Shown here: piece by piece, positions 28,078 through 37,163 of the stretch
Numbering within the stretch: the first letter of the stretch is position 1
Layout: each line of letters opens with the position of its first letter
Source of the DNA: CBDFGN01 sp965247065
GTDB lineage: Bacteria > Bacteroidota > Bacteroidia > Cytophagales > Cyclobacteriaceae
NCBI GenBank assembly: GCA_965247065.1
Contig: CBDFGN010000006.1
Span: forward strand, 3,472,001-3,536,000
Length of the DNA stretch: 64,000 nt
Direction: 5' to 3'
Position numbers and translations under genes: made by a program
Notes under the pieces: model-generated
Told to the model about the DNA's origin: nothing
Seen by the model: only the letters and a program-made list of their open reading frames with translations
Database searches by the model: none

Positions 28078-29364
28078 ATGATCAAAAAATTCTTCAAATT
28101 CGACGAGCACCAGACCACGTACCGCACCGAGGTCCTAGCCGGTGTAACGACCTTCCTAACCATGGCCTATATACTTTTTGTAAATCCGGTCATTCTGGCT
28201 GAAACGGGCATGGACAAAAAAGCCCTGGTTGTGGCTACCTGTTTGATATCGTCAGTGTCAACCCTGATGATGGCCTTGTTCCCACGGGTACCGATTGCAC
28301 TGGCACCCGGAATGGGGCTGAACGCCTTCTTCACTTATTCCCTGGTGGTCGGCCATGGTATACCTTGGCAGGCCGCTCTGGGAACCGTGTTTTGGGCGGG
28401 ATTGATATTCCTGATATTGAGCCTGGTCGGGGCCCGGAAAAGAATTGTTGAATCTATACCTCCCAGTATGGTAAGTGCTATTCCAGCAGGTATAGGCCTG
28501 TTCCTGTTGTTCATTGGCTTTCAGAATCTGGGACTGATCCAGGCTCACCCCAATACGCTGGTCAGCTTTAGAGGCTTTACCACCGAATCATTAGTTGGGG
28601 TGGTCGGCTTGTTCCTGATCGTATTCCTGATGGGCCAGAAAGTGAAAGGCGCTATCCTGATTGGGATCCTGTTTTCTACTCTGGCAAGCGCAATGCTGGG
28701 CCTCATACAGTGGCCCGACCAATGGATAACCATGGATATTGACATCACGCCGGTGGCCTTTCAGCTTGATCTGACTTCGGCCCTGAAACTCTCATTAATT
28801 GGCCCCATCTTCGCACTGCTTTATGTCGACATGTTCGACACCCTGGGTACATTGCTGGCTTGTTCCCATGAAGCTCGATTGGTAAATAAGGAGGGAACGA
28901 TCCACAGCTTGGGCAAGATGCTTAACGTTGACGCGGTAGCCACTATGCTCAGCGGCATTCTTGGCACATCACCAACGACGAGTTACGTCGAATCGGCCGC
29001 GGGCATTGCTGAGGGGGGACGAACTGGTTTTACCTCGGTAGTAACGGGTCTATTATTTTTGTCGGCCCTGGTTATTACCCCGATCATTACCGTGGTGCCG
29101 GTTTATGCTACGGCCCCCGCATTGATCATGGTTGGGGTAATCATGCTTAAACAAATAAGGAATGTCGATTTCTCCAGTTACGAGGATTCAGTACCGGCGA
29201 TACTCACTGCGGCCCTAATGCCCCTGACCTTCTCCATATCAGTTGGTATGGCTTTCGGATTCATTTCCTGGGGTCTGATCAAAATATTTTTGGGTAAATT
29301 TAGAGCCATTAATTGGGTGGTATTGTTGGTGATTCTTCTGTCGCTCCTTAGTCTGATCAAATAA
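28078..29364 (+). CDS. NCS2-family adenine/guanine/hypoxanthine permease
   Basis: A 428-residue inner-membrane permease of the AzgA/GhxP type with about 13-14 membrane segments. Typical blocks: RTEVLAGVTTFLTMAYILFV at the N-terminus, ALAPGMGLNAFFTYSLV (substrate loop), MVSAIPAGIGLFLLFIGFQN, LLYVDMFDTLGTLLACSHEA and GILGTSPTTSYVESAAGIAE, which are NCS2 signature motifs. Proton-driven uptake of purine bases is expected. It is preceded by a structured 160-bp spacer and followed after 4 bp by the DUF6909 gene, so the two are probably one operon. Confidence 0.93.
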   Translation: MIKKFFKFDEHQTTYRTEVLAGVTTFLTMAYILFVNPVILAETGMDKKALVVATCLISSVSTLMMALFPRVPIALAPGMGLNAFFTYSLVVGHGIPWQAALGTVFWAGLIFLILSLVGARKRIVESIPPSMVSAIPAGIGLFLLFIGFQNLGLIQAHPNTLVSFRGFTTESLVGVVGLFLIVFLMGQKVKGAILIGILFSTLASAMLGLIQWPDQWITMDIDITPVAFQLDLTSALKLSLIGPIFALLYVDMFDTLGTLLACSHEARLVNKEGTIHSLGKMLNVDAVATMLSGILGTSPTTSYVESAAGIAEGGRTGFTSVVTGLLFLSALVITPIITVVPVYATAPALIMVGVIMLKQIRNVDFSSYEDSVPAILTAALMPLTFSISVGMAFGFISWGLIKIFLGKFRAINWVVLLVILLSLLSLIK

Positions 29365-29368
29365 ACCC

Positions 29369-31072
29369 ATGACAGAAAAACTGGAAATGACCCGAGCTCG
29401 TGCATCGCGTCTGGCTATTGAAAGGCTCTACATTGGGATGCGACATTTATTCAACCGTGGGTACTATAAACCCAGGGGAGAATCTGGGAAGGCCATTGCC
29501 GATGCGCTTCTAACATTAAGTCCAGAGATATACGGCTCTCTTGAAGATCAGAGCAAGGTTGATCTTGCCGGCCTCACCTACGTGGTGGATCGGCTCCCTA
29601 AGGGGATTACCGAATGTCGGAATATTAAATTCATTTCGGAAGAGGGCTATTACGCCTCAAATTTTGAGCCGCTGATTCCATTCAAGCGAGCAAGTAATTG
29701 TTACCGGATCGATAACGAACAAATCCTTATTGAAGTAACCCGGGGTAAGAGTGAAATCTATGACTACCTCACCCACCTGACTTATTTATTTCTGGAAGCC
29801 AAGAAAATCCGTGGTTACGCCTTCAATTCCAGGGGGGAACCCACCAAAGACTGGCTAAAGCTGGAATCGGTAATTAAAGCGGAAAAGCCTCTAGGTGATG
29901 ATGAAAAGGAGATCGCCTTTTCCTACTTGAGTGCTTTGTTAGGTAGCACATTCGAAGAAACCAGAGTGGCTCACAACCGACTGAAATCTCATAGCCACTT
30001 CAATACCGGTTTATTCAAGATAGTTTATTGGCTGGGCAAATTAGACCACGATGAAGAGTTCAGTAAGAGGGATCGTGAGGTCAGCTTCTCTCCGACCTTG
30101 CGGCAAAGGGTCGGTCAGCATATTTACGGGGAAAAGTGGAGTAACAACATCAAACTTTGTTTGCTTAAGAATAAGTTGACCGACCGGCCAGTACACCTGA
30201 TTAGCGCCAACTTGCATAGCGTAATGAATTTCCTGTTTGCATTGCCTGCTTTAAAAGGTAAGATCAACGGTGCCTCGCTGCTAGATGCTGCCAAAGAACT
30301 AGCCAGGGACAAGAGCGCGGACTTGAGGACAGCAGTAGAAAAACACGCACTCAGCAGGGGCATGATCCTTTTGAAAGATCAATCAGGAACCAACATTTCA
30401 GTCCAGATCTTTGACCTATCCAAGATCGACCTAGCCAAACTGCCGAAAGAGCTCGAATTAGACAAGGCTTATATCAAGTCAGAAAAGCCAGTCATAATTC
30501 TAATGGACTACGCTTTTGGTGAGCAAGCCTACGAGACTATGGACGAATTGCTTAAGCCACTAAGGACGGAGCGGGACACTTATCGGATGAATTTGGTTTC
30601 AATCTCGATTATGGGAAAAGCCGGTATTCTTGCGGGCAGCAAAGGCGACATAATGATACCCACCTCCCATGTTTTTGAAGGTACTGCCGATAACTATCCG
30701 CTGAACAATGATCTCACCAAAGAAGACTTTGAAGGCCGCGGTTTAAAAGTCTTCAAAGGACCTATGATCACAGTGCTTGGAACATCCCTTCAAAACCAGG
30801 ACGTCTTGTCCTACTTCAAGGATTCTTCGTGGGCAGCAGTTGGCCTCGAAATGGAGGGCGCCCATTATCAAAAAGCAATTCAATCACAAGCCATGATTAG
30901 AGGCAATATCAGGGACACTGTAAAATTAAGGTATGCCTATTATGCTTCAGACAATCCCCTCAAAAGTGGGAGCACCCTAGCCGCGGGTCCTTTGGGTCGG
31001 ACCGGCATAAAGCCGACCTACCTAATTACCAAATGCATTCTAAACCGCATCATGACCTCTTCAACTGATTAG
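29369..31072 (+). CDS. DUF6909 family protein with nucleoside-phosphorylase-like C-terminus
   Basis: A 567-residue cytoplasmic protein resembling the Bacteroidetes family DUF6909. The N-terminal half is helical (RASRLAIERLYIGMRHLFNR, YLTHLTYLFLEAKKIRGYAF). The C-terminal part reads like a nucleoside phosphorylase: SIMGKAGILAGSKGDIMIPT, HVFEGTADNYPLNNDL and WAAVGLEMEGAHYQKAI, the last resembling the EMEG substrate-binding motif of MTAN/UdpP-like enzymes. It is coupled to the purine permease and convergent (12-bp overlap) with deoA. No experimentally defined activity is known to me; a nucleoside- or nucleotide-binding role is inferred. Confidence 0.75.
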   Translation: MTEKLEMTRARASRLAIERLYIGMRHLFNRGYYKPRGESGKAIADALLTLSPEIYGSLEDQSKVDLAGLTYVVDRLPKGITECRNIKFISEEGYYASNFEPLIPFKRASNCYRIDNEQILIEVTRGKSEIYDYLTHLTYLFLEAKKIRGYAFNSRGEPTKDWLKLESVIKAEKPLGDDEKEIAFSYLSALLGSTFEETRVAHNRLKSHSHFNTGLFKIVYWLGKLDHDEEFSKRDREVSFSPTLRQRVGQHIYGEKWSNNIKLCLLKNKLTDRPVHLISANLHSVMNFLFALPALKGKINGASLLDAAKELARDKSADLRTAVEKHALSRGMILLKDQSGTNISVQIFDLSKIDLAKLPKELELDKAYIKSEKPVIILMDYAFGEQAYETMDELLKPLRTERDTYRMNLVSISIMGKAGILAGSKGDIMIPTSHVFEGTADNYPLNNDLTKEDFEGRGLKVFKGPMITVLGTSLQNQDVLSYFKDSSWAAVGLEMEGAHYQKAIQSQAMIRGNIRDTVKLRYAYYASDNPLKSGSTLAAGPLGRTGIKPTYLITKCILNRIMTSSTD

Positions 31073-32389
31073 TTCGGGGCCATCTTTTGTTACACGTGCT
31101 TTGATGATCGACCCCGCAAGTGCGTCTTCCTCGGCTATGACAAAGGTCCTTCCCAGAATATCCAGTGCCCGCTCGATTTCAGCCTCGTCATCTGTGTAAA
31201 TAGTGGCTAGCACATCCCCGTCTGACACCGGGTCGCCAATTTTATTTCGTAACAAGATTCCCGCTCCAAGATTGATCACCTCTTTTTTGGTCCTTCTGCC
31301 GGCTCCGAGCATCATGGCAACATTCCCCACGGCACGAGCAGAAAGGGCCTTTACTATTCCGGTTCGATCGCTAATCAGGTCCTGGTAGTACCTTGTCTTT
31401 GGCAAATTCTCAGGACTATCGAAAACGGATAGAGCGCCCCCTTGGGCAGAAACCATTTGCCTCAGTTTTGCCAAAGCTGAACCATTGTGGATGGTTTCGG
31501 CGATGGCGGAGTGAGCGGTATCGAGGTTATCTACACGACCTGCGAGCAGCAGCGCCTCGCCAGCCAGTTGGTAGCTCAACTGCCTAAGATCCCCTGGGCC
31601 ACTTCCCTTTAGGGTCTCCAAAGCCTCGTGCACTTCCAGAGAGTTGCCAACTGCATAACCCAGGGGCTGAGACATATCCGTTACCAGGGCCACTGTAGTT
31701 TTTCCAAAGGATTCGCCTAAATGTACCAAGATCTCCGACAACTCCATGGCCTTATCCAAGGTCTTGTTAAAACCTCCGTCGCCGCACTTAACATCAAGGA
31801 CGATGGCTTCCGCTCCAGAGGCCAGCTTCTTGGACATAATACTGCTTGCAACCAGCGCAAAGTGGTCTACAGTGGCAGTTACGTCTCTCAAAGCATACAG
31901 TTCCCGGTCAGCTGGGACTAATTCCTGTGTCTGCCCGGTTATGCATAGCCCCATTTTCCCAACCTGGGCGCTTATTTCGGACGGAGGGAGATCCAATCGA
32001 AGCCCGGTAAAGGTTTCAAGCTTGTCAAGAGTTCCCCCCGTATGTCCCAATCCCCGGCCCGACATCTTTCCCATAGGTACATCAAGTGAGGCCACGATCG
32101 GGGCTGTTATTAATGTTGTCTTGTCTCCAACGCCACCGGTACTGTGCTTATCCACCCGTTTGTATTTGGAATCGGGCCAGGTCAGAGTCGTCCCTGAATT
32201 TACCATTGTGCGGGTAAGGTCAGCTGTTTCCGACGTAGACATCCCGTTAAAATACACAGCCATCAACCAGGCAGCAATTTGGTATTCTGGGATCTCACCG
32301 GAAAGGTAGCCCCCGATCAGAAACTCAATTTCCTCTAGTCGCAAATTACCGCCGTTCCGCTTTTTAAGGATTAGGTCATAGGCACGCAT
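31061..32389 (-). CDS. deoA: Thymidine/pyrimidine-nucleoside phosphorylase
   Basis: A 442-residue phosphorylase splitting thymidine or uridine to base and (deoxy)ribose-1-phosphate. The family signature is present: SKYKRVDKHSTGGVGDKTTL, followed by MSGRGLGHTGGTLDKLE and DVTATVDHFALVASSIMSKK, then the C-terminal PYNP domain (GAGRRTKKEVINLGAGILL). The start ATG lies 2 bp downstream of the end of a purine-nucleoside phosphorylase gene on the same strand, so PNP-PNP-deoA form an operon. Its sugar-phosphate product could feed DeoC after mutase action. Confidence 0.95.
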   Translation of the reverse strand: MRAYDLILKKRNGGNLRLEEIEFLIGGYLSGEIPEYQIAAWLMAVYFNGMSTSETADLTRTMVNSGTTLTWPDSKYKRVDKHSTGGVGDKTTLITAPIVASLDVPMGKMSGRGLGHTGGTLDKLETFTGLRLDLPPSEISAQVGKMGLCITGQTQELVPADRELYALRDVTATVDHFALVASSIMSKKLASGAEAIVLDVKCGDGGFNKTLDKAMELSEILVHLGESFGKTTVALVTDMSQPLGYAVGNSLEVHEALETLKGSGPGDLRQLSYQLAGEALLLAGRVDNLDTAHSAIAETIHNGSALAKLRQMVSAQGGALSVFDSPENLPKTRYYQDLISDRTGIVKALSARAVGNVAMMLGAGRRTKKEVINLGAGILLRNKIGDPVSDGDVLATIYTDDEAEIERALDILGRTFVIAEEDALAGSIIKARVTKDGPELIS

Positions 32390-32391
32390 GG

Positions 32392-33210
32392 TCAGGATCT
32401 TTCGACGATCGCCGACACCAGTTCTATAAACTTGGGCTTGGTGTTGCTGGCCACCTGTATAACTTGCTCATGGCTCAGAGGCTCCAGATGTTCTGGAATG
32501 GCCATATCGGTAATGCAACTAATTCCCAAAACCCTCATCCCGCAATGTCGCGCCACAATGGTTTCGGGGATGGTGGACATCCCTATGGTATCGGCTCCCA
32601 TTCTTCTAATCATATTCAATTCCGCTCCCGAGAGATAATAGGGCCCGCTAATCACGGCATGCACCCCGGTTTTCACGTCAATGGACAACTCCAAAGCAGC
32701 CTCGGCAGCTAATTGGCGGAATTCCCTGTCATAGGTCGTCGTCATATCCGGAAATCGCGCTCCAAACGAGTCCAGGTTGGGGCCGATCAGCGGATTATCC
32801 CCCATCAGGTTAATGTGATCCTCAATCAGCATCAGCAATCCAGGGTAAAAATCAGGGTTGAGACCTCCGCAAGCATTGGTGATCACTATTGATTCTGCTC
32901 CCAAGCGGTTCATAACACGGACAGGAAAGGTCACCTCCTGCATGGTATACCCCTCGTAATAGTGGAAGCGGCCGCGCATAGCAACCACCATTTTGTCGTG
33001 GTGAGTGCCCAAAACCAACTGACCTTGATGCCCGGTTACCGTAGATTCGGAAAAATGCGGGATATCCTCAAAGGCAATACTAACACCATTTTCAATTTGA
33101 TCGGCAAAATCTCCCAGCCCGGTGCCCAAGATCAGACCGAACCTTGGAGTCTTTTGGAATCTCTTTCTTATATGCTGACAGGCGTCTAGTATCTTACCAT
33201 TCCAATCCAT
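32392..33210 (-). CDS. Purine-nucleoside phosphorylase (copy nearest deoA)
   Basis: A 272-residue trimeric-type PNP (PNP/MTAP family) cleaving purine nucleosides with phosphate. Motifs: FGLILGTGLGDFADQIEN, FHYYEGYTMQEVTFPVRVM, IVITNACGGLNPDFYPG, MLIEDHINLMGDNPLIGPN, ISGPYYLSGAELNMIRRMGA and IGMSTIPETIVARHCGMRVL. The residue following the GP motif differs from the neighbouring copy (GPYYLSGAE against GPTYETPAE), which changes the substrate-side loop. This is the likeliest cause of functional difference between the two tandem copies. Confidence 0.93.
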   Translation of the reverse strand: MDWNGKILDACQHIRKRFQKTPRFGLILGTGLGDFADQIENGVSIAFEDIPHFSESTVTGHQGQLVLGTHHDKMVVAMRGRFHYYEGYTMQEVTFPVRVMNRLGAESIVITNACGGLNPDFYPGLLMLIEDHINLMGDNPLIGPNLDSFGARFPDMTTTYDREFRQLAAEAALELSIDVKTGVHAVISGPYYLSGAELNMIRRMGADTIGMSTIPETIVARHCGMRVLGISCITDMAIPEHLEPLSHEQVIQVASNTKPKFIELVSAIVERS

Positions 33211-33216
33211 GAGTGA

Positions 33217-34041
33217 CTAAATCTTTTTTATAATCACCCTCATAAACCGGATAAAGGTCGCTTTGATCTTTTCAACGGTCTCCATCACTTCCTTATGATC
33301 CAGGGGTTGATCAAGAATACCGGCAGCCAGGTTGGAAATGCAGGAAATGCCCAGAACTTTAATTCCGCAATGATTGGCCACCAACACCTCAGGCACGGTG
33401 GACATACCCACGGCATCCGCCCCAAGGTATCGGGCCATACGCACCTCGGCGGGGGTCTCATAGGTCGGACCGGGGTTAAACATGTAGACGCCCTTCTTAA
33501 TATTCAATTTTAGTTCTGCGGCGATGTCCAGTGCAAGTTCTATTAATTCCGGAGCGTAGCAATTGGAAGTATCCGGAAACCGGGGGCCCATTTGATCTAA
33601 ATTGGGTCCAATCAACGGGTTGGTGAAGGAAAAATTGAGGTGATCGGTAATCAACATCAAATCACCTGCACTAAACTCTTCATTGACTCCACCCGCAGCA
33701 TTCGTAACCACAAGTTTCTCAATGCCCAATTGTTTCAAAACCCTTACTGGCAGGGCCAATTCGGTCATTTTAAATCCTTCATAGAAATGAGATCTACCAT
33801 TAAATAGTACGACCTGTTTACCCTCTAGTTCTCCAATTACCAATTCACCTTTGTGTCCCTCCACTGTTGACACCGGAAAACCCGGGATATCAGAATAGGG
33901 TATTTGAATCGTACTCGTGATTTCTTCGGCCATTACTCCTAATCCGGAGCCCAGGATCAAGGCCAAACCCGGTTGTTGATCCTCCAGACGGTTCTCTAAG
34001 ACGGAATGGGCTTCTTCAATCAATGAGTAGGAACCTGCCAT
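33217..34041 (-). CDS. Purine-nucleoside phosphorylase (first, canonical copy)
   Basis: A 274-residue PNP with canonical family motifs: LALILGSGLGVMAEEITS, GRSHFYEGFKMTELALPVRV, LVVTNAAGGVNEEFSAGDLM, the GPTYETPAEVRMARYLGADA block with the purine-site Glu, and VGMSTVPEVLVANHCGIKVL. First gene of the PNP-PNP-deoA operon; 6 bp separate it from the second PNP. This copy keeps the Glu that contacts the purine base in trimeric PNPs. Confidence 0.95.
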   Translation of the reverse strand: MAGSYSLIEEAHSVLENRLEDQQPGLALILGSGLGVMAEEITSTIQIPYSDIPGFPVSTVEGHKGELVIGELEGKQVVLFNGRSHFYEGFKMTELALPVRVLKQLGIEKLVVTNAAGGVNEEFSAGDLMLITDHLNFSFTNPLIGPNLDQMGPRFPDTSNCYAPELIELALDIAAELKLNIKKGVYMFNPGPTYETPAEVRMARYLGADAVGMSTVPEVLVANHCGIKVLGISCISNLAAGILDQPLDHKEVMETVEKIKATFIRFMRVIIKKI

Positions 34042-34074
34042 TGGTGAATTGTCGAGGGTATTGGAGGAATCGGG

Positions 34075-34443
34075 CTAGTGAACTATCTCGCAAGTCTTGC
34101 AAAATTTTCTTTTGCCCACTTTGCGGATCTTCGGGGGCCTCTTATGCCCGTAGTATAGTGGGTTGGAATACCGGGGTTTGGTCATCATTTTCTGCTCCCT
34201 CTTGTATTGCTTCACAGATTTTCGAACCCGTTGATTGTACTCCCTGATCAGTTCTTCCGAAGAGCCCTTCAAATACTTGTGGGCCGAAACTTTCTTACTT
34301 GTCCTTTGGCTACCATAGACCGTAGAAGAACTTCCCGGGCTTCGGGAGTTCGGAGCCCCTCTGTTCTGCGAGTCTTGATTCTGCCCCGAGGAGAGGGTAG
34401 CCATTCCTACGCTGATTATCAAAGCGATCAGACTGCGTATCAT
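34075..34443 (-). CDS. Small basic secreted protein
   Basis: A 122-residue protein: signal peptide MIRSLIALIISVGMATLSSG, then a Ser/Gln/Asn/Arg-rich segment (about 22-48) and a strongly basic C-terminal half ending RKVGKRKFCKTCEIVH with a CxxC pair. It lies 33 bp upstream of the first PNP gene on the same strand. No family recognised; a surface or periplasmic basic protein is all that can be said. Confidence 0.6.
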   Translation of the reverse strand: MIRSLIALIISVGMATLSSGQNQDSQNRGAPNSRSPGSSSTVYGSQRTSKKVSAHKYLKGSSEELIREYNQRVRKSVKQYKREQKMMTKPRYSNPLYYGHKRPPKIRKVGKRKFCKTCEIVH

Positions 34444-34776
34444 GTTTGATTTGAGATTAATACCTCCAATTTACGATTCTGCTCAATTTATTGGGGTCCA
34501 AAAGGCTAATTTTACTACCGTTTATCTCGATAGTCTTTTCCTCCTATGAAGGTGGATCCCTGATTGAGCGTGCTTTTGTAATTAATCTCACCTTCCATCA
34601 GCTCCACATACTTTTTCACTATGTTCAAGCCCAAACCGGTCCCTTGTATGTTGGTGACATTATGAGCTCGGTAGAATCGTTCAAAGAGCCGAGCTTGATC
34701 CTTCTTAGGAATGCCAAGTCCCTTATCATCAACTTGAATCTTGATCTGGTTCATCCCAAAATTAACAGATAATTTA

Positions 34777-35807
34777 ACGTGAGTTCGATATAAAATAGAG
34801 TAGTTTATTGATAGAAAAAAGGCAGAAAATTAGTATATTAAGTCATTGACAATCAACAAAATAACTAATATTTCTACCTATGTTAACTGCTACTAAAATT
34901 ACTGAAATTTTTTGTTCCATTGACGATTTTTGTCTGGATTTTGTCCCAAAATTGGAAAAAAGATTGCTGGGAAGTAAAAAGCGCAACAAACCTGGTAAGC
35001 TTTCTTTATCCGAAGTAATGACTATACAGGTCTTGTTCCAGATCTCAGGATATCGAAATTTCAAGACCTTTTACAACACATACGTTTGTGGCCACTTGCG
35101 CTCCTTCTTTCCTGATGTGGTAAGCTATAACCGAATGGTAGAACTTTGTAGTGGAAGTCTTCTGCCAATGGCTATTTATCTGAAAACACAAGGGACTGGA
35201 CAGTGTACAGGTATAAGTTTTATAGACAGCACTCCGTTAAGGGTCTGTCATAACAGACGGATCCATAACCATAAAGTATTTGAAGGGTTAGCTAAAAGAG
35301 GCCATTGTTCCATCGGATGGTTCTACGGGTTTAAGCTCCATCTTATCACTGCTGATACGGGTGAAATCATCGATTTTATGCTCACACCGGGCAATGTGGA
35401 TGACAGAAAGCCTCTTAAAATTGAACGGTTTATTAAGAAATTATTCGGAAAGCTCTTTGGTGATAAAGGCTACATCAGTAAGGAACTTTTTAAAAATCTG
35501 TTCTTCCGCGGAGTCCATCTGATAACCAAACTCAAACGCAATATGAAGTCCTCATCCTTAACCCCCATCATGGATGCTATAATGCTCCGTAAAAGGGCTA
35601 TTTGTGAGACTATCATTGATCAACTTAAAAACATCTTCCAGATTGAACACTCCAGGCACAGGAGCCCAACTAATTTCCTTACCAACCTTTTCTCGGCTTT
35701 AATCGCTTACAACTTTTGCGAAAAAAAGCCCTCAATCAAATTGAACTACCAGGACACCGGTCAACTCTTTCTCGCTCTTTAATCATTCCTTATTGTCGAA
35801 CTCACGT
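34777..35807 (+). mobile_element. Complete IS982-family insertion sequence (1031 bp)
   Basis: The terminal inverted repeats begin ACGTGAGTTCGA at both ends (34777-34788 and complement of 35796-35807), diverging after 12 bp. A 7-bp direct duplication, TAATTTA, flanks the element at 34770-34776 and 35808-35814. It carries one intact transposase gene in + orientation and sits inside the histidine kinase gene. Intact ends, duplication and open reading frame suggest a fairly recent insertion. Confidence 0.93.
34880..35782 (+). CDS. IS982-family transposase
   Basis: A 300-residue DDE transposase. Typical blocks: LSLSEVMTIQVLFQISGYRN, GISFIDSTPLRVCHNRRIHN (first catalytic Asp in FIDST), GWFYGFKLHLITADTGEIID, FGDKGYISKELFKNL (second Asp) and RKRAICETIIDQLKNIFQIE (catalytic Glu). 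Full length for the family and uninterrupted, so potentially active. The codon pattern is more AT-rich than neighbouring host genes. Confidence 0.93.
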   Translation: MLTATKITEIFCSIDDFCLDFVPKLEKRLLGSKKRNKPGKLSLSEVMTIQVLFQISGYRNFKTFYNTYVCGHLRSFFPDVVSYNRMVELCSGSLLPMAIYLKTQGTGQCTGISFIDSTPLRVCHNRRIHNHKVFEGLAKRGHCSIGWFYGFKLHLITADTGEIIDFMLTPGNVDDRKPLKIERFIKKLFGKLFGDKGYISKELFKNLFFRGVHLITKLKRNMKSSSLTPIMDAIMLRKRAICETIIDQLKNIFQIEHSRHRSPTNFLTNLFSALIAYNFCEKKPSIKLNYQDTGQLFLAL

Positions 35808-36566
35808 TAATTTAGCACTTTCCCCGTTTGGAGAGTATTTGATAGCGTTGGAGAGCAAATTGATGAGGATATTCTTGACCATCTGCCTGTCCAGTTTTAG
35901 CCAGTGCGACTTCCCCGAGATTTTCAATATTATTTTCTGGCCAGATCCACCAACAGGCTGCATTTCTTCAACCACCTCCTGAGCCAGTTGTTCGAGGTCA
36001 AATTCAGTGGGGTTGACCTGAATAGTTCCCTCATCAAGCCTTCCAAGCGACAGAAAATCATCTAAAATATTGGTGAGATTTTCTACCGATGTTTTGATCC
36101 GGCTGATATGCTTTTCTCTTTTGTCTTGTTCTCGATTGGTGGAGTACCGCGTAATCAAAGAAGCCGAAGACAAGATGGTACTCAAAGGAGTTCGGAATTC
36201 ATGCGAAGCAATTGAGATGAACCGATTCTTCAGTTCATTGAGTTCGCGCTCTTTTCCCAGGGCACTTAGAACATCCCTTTCCGCCTGAATCCTAAACTCC
36301 ACCTCTCTTTGTAAATCCTCATTAGCCTGTTTCAACTTCTCCACCGCCTTTGCATTTCCAAAAACGCTTGGGAGCACGGTATTCAAATAAGCAAAATAAC
36401 CGATGCCAAGCTCCTCTTAATGCACGCTTATAGGTTAGTGGGTTCACAAATCGATCCGCGCCGAAGGTCCCGCCAATCGCTCAAGGAGAAACTCTGACTA
36501 ATTTAGACGGCCTTGCAATTCAGGACCAGGCCGAGGATTTACAGCGGCTCTGGTCGCGAAGCATAA

Positions 36567-36788
36567 ATCATTTACCTTAAAGACAACCAAATAGATTTGC
36601 TGGTTGTGATTCCAGGCTCATCCAAGGAGGTTGAAAAGATTTTCAAAAAGAGCTCTTGGTTGCGAGCCCGCATCCCTTTTTTGGCGGTACACTTGCCCGA
36701 GCTTTTACCAATTCCGAAGGGTACAAAAGCAATTATTGAAAACGCTGGTTATCAGTATAGTTTATTGGTTCGTAAGCTTGAAAGATGA
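36567..36788 (+). pseudogene. Universal stress protein remnant (C-terminal half)
   Basis: After an in-frame stop at 36564-36566, the frame reads IIYLKDNQIDLLVVIPGSSK and KIFKKSSWLRARIPFLAVHL. This matches the second half of a tandem UspA protein, where homologues have KxNxIDLLVVIP and a SHIPLLALH-like strand. There is no start codon and no N-terminal part. One of several truncated genes between 36.4 and 37.5 kb. Confidence 0.65.
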
Positions 36789-36994
36789 TTGAATCTCAAA
36801 AAACAAGAACCTTGTCCGAAACCCGTTGCTATGATTGTAGCAACTCTGTAACATTGGAAGAGTTGGAATTGGTGAAAATCTTTCTGTTGAGCTGGACGCA
36901 AAACTGTTTTTGAGATCCTAAATGAGGCGAATATGATCTCACCCTTTCTCCTGGGTTGCTGATGCTCGGAGATGATTGAAAAGCCTGTAAGGAA

Positions 36995-37163
36995 ATGCAG
37001 AAAAACGAAATGACGAATCCCCTAGAAACTAAGCTTTTCTTGGGGAAATTCCAGGACCACCTCAGTGAATTTGTTTACGGTGGAATGGATGGTAGAATTA
37101 CAACCTTCATGGTAGTGGCGGGAGCCGAAAGTGCCAATTTGCCCTCATCAGCGATCATCATAA
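36995..37163 (+). pseudogene. VIT1/CCC1-family transporter, 5' fragment
   Basis: ATG 36995 with upstream AAGGA starts MQKNEMTNPLETKLFLGKFQ, then FVYGGMDGRITTFMVVAGAE and NLPSSAIII. These are the N-terminal sequence and first membrane helix of VIT1/CCC1 Fe/Mn transporters (YGGMDGxxTTFxVVAG). Homology stops at about 37163, where the sequence becomes the reverse complement of a nosZ fragment. Some 75% of the gene is missing. Confidence 0.8.

Larger units (their letters stand above)
34515..36416 (-). pseudogene. Sensor histidine kinase interrupted by IS982 and lacking its N-terminal sensor
   Basis: The 5' fragment (from about 36416) has a coiled coil (VEKLKQANEDLQREVEFRIQ), the HisKA H-box FISIASHEFRTPLSTILSSA and the N-box NILINLLSNAIKYSPNG. 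The IS982 element then intervenes. Joining across it with one copy of the 7-bp duplication restores the frame: ESAKL then SVNFGMNQIKIQVDDKGLGI (G1 box), RLFERFYRAH and GTGLGLNIVKKYVELMEGE (G2 box). Upstream of 36416 an in-frame stop and mixed frames show that the sensor region is also lost. The C-terminal end (GGKDYRDKR) is unusual for this family. Dead at least twice over. Confidence 0.88.
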
